A stretch of 40,435 nucleotides of DNA, from positions 1-40,435 of the forward strand of contig CANRMX010000018.1 in the NCBI GenBank assembly GCA_947631855.1. Direction: 5' to 3'. How positions within the stretch are numbered: position 1 is the stretch's first letter; every line of letters begins with the position of its first letter. The position numbers were made by a program, and so were the translations under genes. The notes under the pieces were generated by a model, which was given only the letters and a program-made list of their open reading frames with translations, ran no database searches and was not told where the DNA came from. Positions 36,112 through 40,435 of the stretch are shown piece by piece. Source of the DNA: an uncultured Clostridia bacterium (GTDB lineage: Bacteria; Bacillota; Clostridia; Oscillospirales; Acutalibacteraceae).

Positions 36112-37560
36112 TTAGAAATTCCCGCCGGTCAGGTCTTCCACCACCAGCACGTGAACCTTGTTGGGGTCCTCCGGCGCCGGCGCAGGGGCGGGCGCGGGAG
36201 CCGCAGGCTCCTTCGGCTGGGGATTGTCCCGCTTCTCGAAGAAGGGGGTGGCCACGGCCGGGAACAGGGCGTAGCTCAGCACGTCCTCCTCGCAGTGGCC
36301 CAGGTGCTTTTCCTTGCACTCGGCGCGGAGCTTCTCCATTTCCGGCTCCAGCAGATCGGCAGGACGGCAGGTGATCACCTCGTCGTTGCCGATGCACTTC
36401 CTGCGCACTTCCTCGTTGACCTCGCCGGGCAGCTGGCCGTATTCGCCCCGCAGCAGGCCCTTGGATTCCTTGGGCACCATCTTATAGCGCTCACCGGCCA
36501 GCACGTTCAGCACGGCCTGGGAGCCCACGATCTGGCTGGTGGGCGTCACCAGCGGGGGATACCCGAAATCCTTGCGGACGTTGGGGATCTCCTTGAGCAC
36601 GTCGTAGTATTTGTCCGACGCGTTGGCCTGCTTCAGCTGGGAGATCAGGTTGGAAAGCATCCCGCCGGGCACCTGATACAGCAGGGTGTTGGTGTCCACC
36701 CGCAGCACCTTGGGGTCGATATCCAGCTTGGCGGCCACGTCCCGGAAGTGTGCGGCGGCCTGGGAGAGCTTTTCCAGATCCAGCCCGGTATCCCGTTCGG
36801 TGCCCTGCAACGTCGCCACCATGGATTCCGTGGCGGGCTGGGAGGTGCCGTTTGCCAGCGGGGACAGGGCGCAGTCCACGATATCCACCCCGGCCTGGGC
36901 GGCCATCAGGTTGGTCATGTCGCCGGTGCCGGTGGTGTTGTGGGTATGCAGATGGATGGGCACACCCACGTTTTCCTTCAGTTTCTTCACCAGGGAATAG
37001 GCGTCATAGGGCAGCAGCAGGTTGGCCATATCCTTGATGGCGATGGTATCCGCGCCCATCTTTTCCAGCTGCATGGCCAGCTTGACGAAATAGTCCTCGT
37101 TGTGCACGGGGCTCTGGGTGTAGCTGATGCACGCCTCCACCAGGCCGCCATATTCCTTGATATACTTCATGGGGGCTTCGATGTTCCGGGGGTCGTTCAG
37201 CGCGTCGAACACCCGCACCACGTCGATGCCGTTTTCGATGGATTTCTTGCAGAAGGCTTCCACCACGTCGTCCGCATAGTGCCGGTAGCCCAGCAGATTC
37301 TGGCCCCGCAGCAGCATTTGCAGCTTGGTGTTGGGCAGGCCCTTTTTCAGGGTGCGCAGCCGCTCCCAGGGGTCTTCGTTCAGGAAGCGCATGCACACGT
37401 CGAAGGTCGCGCCGCCCCAGCATTCCAACGACCAGTAGCCGATGGAATCCAGCACGGGCAGGATGGGCACCATGTCTTCCAGCTTCATGCGGGTGGCTGC
37501 CTGGGATTGGTGGGCGTCCCGCAGGATGGTATCTGTGATCTTTAAGGGATTTTTAGCCAT
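36112..37560 (-). CDS. oadA: Oxaloacetate decarboxylase alpha subunit (carboxyltransferase)
   Basis: The 482-residue carboxyltransferase moves CO2 from oxaloacetate (or a related acid) to biotin. The TIM-barrel metal site has D15 (TILRDAHQS), H205 and H207 (HLHTHNTTG), and K176 in AIKDMAN is the carbamylated lysine; all match Klebsiella OadA. The C-terminal biotin domain of the classical subunit is absent: the barrel and PYC/OADA domain end in an Ala/Pro linker (~445-465) and a short tail, VHVLVVEDLTGGNF. Biotin is instead on the separate carrier encoded at 38795-39160. It is the last gene of the operon. The relatives methylmalonyl-CoA and glutaconyl-CoA decarboxylase use different alpha subunits. 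Confidence 0.93.
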   Translation of the reverse strand: MAKNPLKITDTILRDAHQSQAATRMKLEDMVPILPVLDSIGYWSLECWGGATFDVCMRFLNEDPWERLRTLKKGLPNTKLQMLLRGQNLLGYRHYADDVVEAFCKKSIENGIDVVRVFDALNDPRNIEAPMKYIKEYGGLVEACISYTQSPVHNEDYFVKLAMQLEKMGADTIAIKDMANLLLPYDAYSLVKKLKENVGVPIHLHTHNTTGTGDMTNLMAAQAGVDIVDCALSPLANGTSQPATESMVATLQGTERDTGLDLEKLSQAAAHFRDVAAKLDIDPKVLRVDTNTLLYQVPGGMLSNLISQLKQANASDKYYDVLKEIPNVRKDFGYPPLVTPTSQIVGSQAVLNVLAGERYKMVPKESKGLLRGEYGQLPGEVNEEVRRKCIGNDEVITCRPADLLEPEMEKLRAECKEKHLGHCEEDVLSYALFPAVATPFFEKRDNPQPKEPAAPAPAPAPAPEDPNKVHVLVVEDLTGGNF

Positions 37561-37581
37561 AATTCACTCCTCCTATGGAAA

Positions 37582-38748
37582 TCAGCCGAACAGCGACAGC
37601 AGCACGCCGGCCGCCACGGCGGAGCCGATCACGCCGGCCACATTGGGCCCCATGGCGTGCATCAGCAGGAAGTTGGAGGGATCCTCCTTCTGCCCCACCA
37701 CCTGGGACACCCGGGCCGCCATGGGCACGGCGGAAACACCGGCGGAGCCGATCAGGGGATTGACCTTCTCCTTGGAGAACACGTTCATGACCTTGGCCAG
37801 CAGCACGCCGCCGGCGGTGCCGAATCCAAAGGCCACCACGCCCATGGCGAGGATCGCCAGCGTCTGGAAATTCAGGAAATTCTCCGCCGTGGCGGTAGCG
37901 CCCACGGAGATGCCCAGGAAAATGGTAACGATGTTCATCAGCTCGTTCTGCACGGTCTTGTTGAGGCGCTCCACCACGCCGGTCTCACGCATGAGATTGC
38001 CCAGCATCAGGCAGCCCACCAGCGGGGCGGCGGAGGGCACCATGAGTGAAACAAAGATGGTGACGATGATGGGGAACAAAATCTTCTCGGTCTTGGAGAC
38101 GGGCCGCAGCTGCTTCATCTTGATCCGGCGCTCCTCCTTGGTGGTGAGGGCTTTCATGATGGGCGGCTGGATCACCGGCACCAGCGCCATATACGAATAG
38201 GCCGCAACGGCGATGGGCCCCAGCAGATGGGCCGCCAGCTTTGCCGTGGTGTAGAGGGCCGTGGGGCCGTCCGCACCGCCGATGATGCCGATGGAACCGG
38301 CCTCAGCGCCGGAGAAGCCCAGCAGCCGCGCACCCACGAAGGTGATGAAGATGCCCAGCTGGGCGGCCGCACCCAGCAGCAGGGTCTTGGGGTTGGCGAT
38401 GAGGGGGGCGAAATCCGTGCCGGCGCCCACGCCCACGAAGATCAGGCAGGGATAGATGCCCAGCTTGACGCCCAGATACAGGTAGTCCAGCAGGCCGCCG
38501 TGGCCGGTGCCCAGCTCCGCCCAGTTGATCACGCCGTTGGCGAAGTACTCGGCGTGGTACATTCCTGCGCCGGGCAGATTGGTCAGCAGCATGCCGAAGG
38601 CGATGGGCAGCAGCAGCAGGGGCTCGAATTTCTTGACGATGGCTAAGTACAAAAGCAGACAGGACACGGCGATCATCACCAGGCACAGGGGGTCCTGGGC
38701 GATGAAGGCAAAGCCCGTGCTTTCCAGAAACCTATTGATTGCTTCCAT
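37582..38748 (-). CDS. oadB: Na+-translocating decarboxylase beta subunit
   Basis: This 388-residue membrane protein has about nine to eleven predicted helices. It decarboxylates carboxybiotin and exports Na+, energising the membrane. The key conserved motif is [12 protein letters not shown] with D160, equivalent to the Na+/proton-binding Asp of Klebsiella OadB. The start ATG has AGGAG 11 nt upstream. It lies 46 nt after the biotin carrier gene and 21 nt before oadA. The beta subunit is shared among oxaloacetate, methylmalonyl-CoA and glutaconyl-CoA pumps (OadB/MmdB/GcdB); the neighbouring carboxyltransferase points to oxaloacetate. Confidence 0.94.
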   Translation of the reverse strand: MEAINRFLESTGFAFIAQDPLCLVMIAVSCLLLYLAIVKKFEPLLLLPIAFGMLLTNLPGAGMYHAEYFANGVINWAELGTGHGGLLDYLYLGVKLGIYPCLIFVGVGAGTDFAPLIANPKTLLLGAAAQLGIFITFVGARLLGFSGAEAGSIGIIGGADGPTALYTTAKLAAHLLGPIAVAAYSYMALVPVIQPPIMKALTTKEERRIKMKQLRPVSKTEKILFPIIVTIFVSLMVPSAAPLVGCLMLGNLMRETGVVERLNKTVQNELMNIVTIFLGISVGATATAENFLNFQTLAILAMGVVAFGFGTAGGVLLAKVMNVFSKEKVNPLIGSAGVSAVPMAARVSQVVGQKEDPSNFLLMHAMGPNVAGVIGSAVAAGVLLSLFG

Positions 38749-38794
38749 GAGGGCTTACACTCCTTTTTTCAGTGGATTGAGAGCAGGCCGGGCC

Positions 38795-39160
38795 TTAAGC
38801 CAGCGTGCACAGGAGTGCGCCGCTTTCAACGGAAGCGCCCTTCGCAACGGCCACGGAGGTGACGGTGCCGTCATGGGGAGCCATGATCTCGTTCTCCATC
38901 TTCATGGCCTCCAGGATCATCAGCACGTCGCCGGACTTCACCGCCTGACCGGCGGCGACCTTCACATCCAGGATGGTGCCGGGCATGGGCGCGGTGATCT
39001 GCTCGCCGGAACCGGCGGGAGCGGGGGCAGCGGCGGGCGCAGGCGCAGCGGCAGGGGCCGGAGCGGGCGCAGCCACGGGAGCCGGGGCGGCTCCGCCTTT
39101 GATTTCTTCCACGGTGACCTCATAAGCGGTGCCGTTGACGTTGACTTGATACTTTTTCAT
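38795..39160 (-). CDS. Biotin carrier protein of the Na+ pump
   Basis: The 121-residue protein has a short N-terminal domain, a long Ala/Pro linker (~24-50) and a biotinyl domain (~53-121) with the biotin-accepting K87 in EAMKMEN. It shuttles carboxybiotin between OadA and OadB, like the gamma subunit (GcdC/MmdC) of related decarboxylases. It lies between oadG and oadB, and supplies the domain missing from OadA here. Confidence 0.94.
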   Translation of the reverse strand: MKKYQVNVNGTAYEVTVEEIKGGAAPAPVAAPAPAPAAAPAPAAAPAPAGSGEQITAPMPGTILDVKVAAGQAVKSGDVLMILEAMKMENEIMAPHDGTVTSVAVAKGASVESGALLCTLA

Positions 39161-39198
39161 GGTAGATTTCCTTTCTGATTTTTAGTCGGTTGCCCGCA

Positions 39199-39510
39199 TT
39201 ACAGTCTGCGGATGGAATGGATCTTCAGATGGTTCACACCGGTGCCCATCTCTTCGGCGATGGCCGCGGCGATGGCCGCCACGATCTGCTGGTTATTGGG
39301 CTGAGCCGCCGCAGGCTTTGCCGCCGGGACCGGCGCAGGGGCCGGGGCGGGAGCGCTTTTGCCGGTGACCCGTACCATGATCGCTCCAAGGATCTTGATG
39401 AGGATAATCAGGCAGATCAGCACCACGAACACGGTGATGATGCCCATCAGGACGACTTGGAGCATGCTGGGCTCTGTCACTGCCGTTTCCAGACGCATGA
39501 TGGAATTCAT
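39199..39510 (-). CDS. oadG: OadG-like small membrane subunit
   Basis: This 103-residue protein has one N-terminal transmembrane helix (about residues 17-41), an Ala/Pro linker and a short C-terminal helix with AAIAAAIAEEMG. It fits the OadG/MmdD gamma family, which anchors the carboxyltransferase to the membrane subunit. It is first in the operon. The ATG has GGGAGG seven nt upstream; a longer frame to 39663 crosses the promoter and is rejected. The C-terminal zinc-binding residues of enterobacterial OadG are not clear. Confidence 0.85.
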   Translation of the reverse strand: MNSIMRLETAVTEPSMLQVVLMGIITVFVVLICLIILIKILGAIMVRVTGKSAPAPAPAPVPAAKPAAAQPNNQQIVAAIAAAIAEEMGTGVNHLKIHSIRRL

Positions 39511-39594
39511 TGCTTTTCCTCCCTTCGTCAGTGATTTCATGGGAGATGGTTTGGAACAAAACGCCATTCTCCCGCATTTTATCGCTATGGGTTT

Positions 39595-39623
39595 ATCATA
39601 CCACGCCCGCGAAAATTTTACAA
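39595..39623 (-). promoter_or_regulatory. Predicted promoter of the oad operon
   Basis: Minus strand TTGTAA (39618-39623), 17-nt spacer, TATGAT (39595-39600) with TGG before it. It lies 84 nt upstream of the oadG start. Confidence 0.65.
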
Positions 39624-39672
39624 TGGCTTTTTCCAAAAAAATGCGGCGAGCCGCCGCACCCACGACGCGTTT

Positions 39673-39857
39673 CGCACGCCTTGGGGCGTGCTGGTGCGTG
39701 CGGAAAATGACTGTACAGGTCGCGGAATTTACTGCCTACAAACCAAAGGCGCGTTGGGCCTGAATCTACTGACCGTGAGCCAAGTAAAGTTCTTTTTGCT
39801 TACTTTTTCTTTCAAGAAAAAGTAAGTGCCTCCCCGCCCGTAGGGCGGGGAGGCACT
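39673..39857. repeat. Palindromic repeat cluster before the toxin module
   Basis: This holds an inverted copy (39673-39735) of the 63-bp sequence at 12234-12296, a 12-bp T/A-rich stem TTACTTTTTCTT/AAGAAAAAGTAA (39800-39825), and a 15-bp hairpin with the CCCGCCC-GTA-GGGCGGG core (39825-39857), the third of its kind in the window. The order of the pieces, read on the minus strand, matches the cluster at 12154-12296. No gene is seen between 39624 and 39926. Confidence 0.65.
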
Positions 39858-39926
39858 AAATAATCAAGTTGCAGCCGAGCCAAATGACTACGGTGTCACG
39901 CCGTCTGCCAAAGCCCTCGCTTTTTC

Positions 39927-39955
39927 TTGCTTTTTCGGGGATATTCTGTTATACT
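39927..39955 (+). promoter_or_regulatory. Promoter of the type I toxin mRNA
   Basis: TTGCTT (39927-39932), 17-nt spacer, TATACT (39950-39955). The transcript should begin at about 39962 with a GCGCCG-ATA-CGGCGC hairpin at its 5' end, and carries a leader of roughly 120 nt before the toxin start. Confidence 0.7.
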
Positions 39956-39961
39956 ATCTTT

Positions 39962-40084
39962 GCGCCGATACGGCGCGGGAATACTTGCCAGTAACGGTAG
40001 GCGGTTGGCCCTCCAGCTTTTCATAAGGAGGGTGAAGGTTCTTTTCCGGGTCCACCCCGGCCCTCCTGGAAGGGAGGGATGTCC
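39962..40084 (+). promoter_or_regulatory. Structured toxin mRNA leader with sequestered ribosome site
   Basis: After the 5' hairpin, two CCCTCC anti-Shine-Dalgarno segments occur. 40009-40014 can pair with GGAGGG at 40027-40032. 40061-40066 can pair with GGGAGG at 40072-40077, the toxin's own ribosome site. Such sequestration is usual for type I toxins. The first 60 nt (39962-40021) are repeated exactly at 40376-40435. Confidence 0.6.
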
Positions 40085-40180
40085 ATGGATGCAGTCACGT
40101 GGGCTGAAATCTTTCAGTACACCATGGTACTCATTTCCTTTGCTGCATTGCTTGTGGCGATCGGACATAAAAAGAAATAA
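40085..40180 (+). CDS. TxpA/holin-like type I toxin peptide
   Basis: The 31-residue hydrophobic peptide has one transmembrane helix (about residues 11-27, including TMVLISFAALLVAIG) and a basic HKKK tail, as in the 'putative holin-like toxin' / TxpA-BsrG group of membrane-damaging type I toxins. I start at the second of two ATGs, six nt after GGGAGGG; the first abuts the ribosome site. The stop codon lies within the hairpin that ends the antisense RNA. An antisense promoter faces it from downstream, and the leader hides the ribosome site, so expression should be strongly repressed. Family membership rests on size, hydrophobicity and gene layout. Confidence 0.75.
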   Translation: MDAVTWAEIFQYTMVLISFAALLVAIGHKKK

Positions 40181-40258
40181 CCGCTCCACCCAAGGAACGC
40201 GGTTATTTCTTTAACCGTAACTGAGGGCCATGCCGCTTACCGGCAAGTTTCCCTTTGT
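40167..40258 (-). ncRNA. Predicted antisense antitoxin RNA
   Basis: From the consensus promoter at 40265-40293, a minus-strand RNA of about 90 nt should run from ~40258 to the terminator hairpin (AAAGAAATAACCGC/GCGGTTATTTCTTT, 40171-40212, followed by TTATG). It is complementary to the last codons and 3' untranslated part of the toxin mRNA, the geometry of RatA/TxpA and SR4/BsrG. There is no peptide in it. Confidence 0.65.
40171..40212. terminator. Terminator hairpin shared by toxin and antitoxin
   Basis: A perfect 14-bp stem AAAGAAATAACCGC/GCGGTTATTTCTTT has a 14-nt loop. The minus strand continues with TTATG, giving a T-rich 3' end to the antisense RNA. On the plus strand it includes the toxin stop codon and may also end the mRNA, with a further small hairpin (TGCCG/CGGCA, about 40231-40245) downstream. 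Confidence 0.7.
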
Positions 40259-40264
40259 GCTCTT

Positions 40265-40293
40265 ATTATAGCAAAGTTAGGGCTGATTGTCAA
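40265..40293 (-). promoter_or_regulatory. Consensus promoter of the antisense RNA
   Basis: Minus strand TTGACA (40288-40293), 17-nt spacer, TATAAT (40265-40270): exact consensus and stronger than the facing toxin promoter, as expected if the antitoxin RNA is in excess. Confidence 0.85.
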
Positions 40294-40340
40294 GCCTCGC
40301 CGCACAGAGATACGGATAGCGCGAAAATCCCCGCTTTTGC

Positions 40341-40435
40341 TTGCAATTGCGGGGATTTTCTGTTATACTGTCCTTGCGCCGATACGGCGCGGGAATACTT
40401 GCCAGTAACGGTAGGCGGTTGGCCCTCCAGCTTTT
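40341..40435 (+). repeat. Second toxin module, 5' part (cut by window end)
   Basis: TTGCAA (40341-40346), 17-nt spacer and TATACT (40364-40369) are followed by a 60-nt leader (40376-40435) identical to 39962-40021. The offset between the two copies is 414 bp. The toxin reading frame of this copy should lie just beyond the window. Confidence 0.75.

Overview
The window is high-GC and dense with genes, and reads as a chromosome segment of an anaerobic Gram-positive gut bacterium, most likely Oscillospirales (Clostridium cluster IV). The evidence is a Na+-pumping decarboxylase operon, the DapL route to diaminopimelate, a type III glutamine synthetase, an LTA-synthase-like enzyme, S-layer homology domains, strong AGGAGG ribosome sites and sigma-A type promoters. 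The lineage is inferred from gene content, not from a marker search. No rRNA, tRNA, CRISPR array, transposase or phage gene was seen.

Layout. 0.3-9.2 kb (minus strand): a GH123-like hydrolase, a PflX-type radical SAM protein, an exonuclease fused to a PgeF/laccase-like domain, typA, a lipoprotein transpeptidase, a DUF378 protein and a TauE/SafE transporter split into two half-genes. 9.4-11.8 kb (plus): a GH2 beta-galactosidase-type enzyme, then 0.5 kb of palindromic repeats. 12.3-14.2 kb (minus): dapL and araD. 14.3-25.9 kb (minus): a run of biosynthetic genes which, in transcription order, is GS-like, ANTAR regulator, purF, carA, carB-dapF fusion, a second dapF, pyrG and an AlkD-like repair protein. 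26.4-28.5 kb (plus): glnN. 28.7-36 kb: a polyphosphate phosphotransferase, an LTA-synthase-like protein, an HD protein, an SLH-GH5 glucanase and an Eis-like acetyltransferase. 36.1-39.5 kb (minus): the oadG / biotin carrier / oadB / oadA operon. 39.6-40.4 kb: more palindromic repeats, one complete type I toxin-antitoxin module and the start of a second copy.

How the parts fit. The central block joins glutamine supply (glnN), glutamine-consuming enzymes (PurF, CarA/CarB, PyrG) and DAP formation (DapL, two DapF units). The glutamine synthetase-like gene next to glnN has lost several conserved metal and substrate ligands. It is co-transcribed with an ANTAR antiterminator, and its own 5' leader has a terminator overlapped by a hairpin with the A1/G4 hexaloop expected of ANTAR targets. 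This looks like a glutamine-responsive attenuation circuit.

Most notable: the full-length CarB-DapF fusion beside a second DapF; the GS pseudoenzyme, ANTAR and leader arrangement; the exonuclease-PgeF fusion; the tandem TxpA-like type I toxin modules; and a family of multi-hairpin intergenic repeats with compensatory stem changes.
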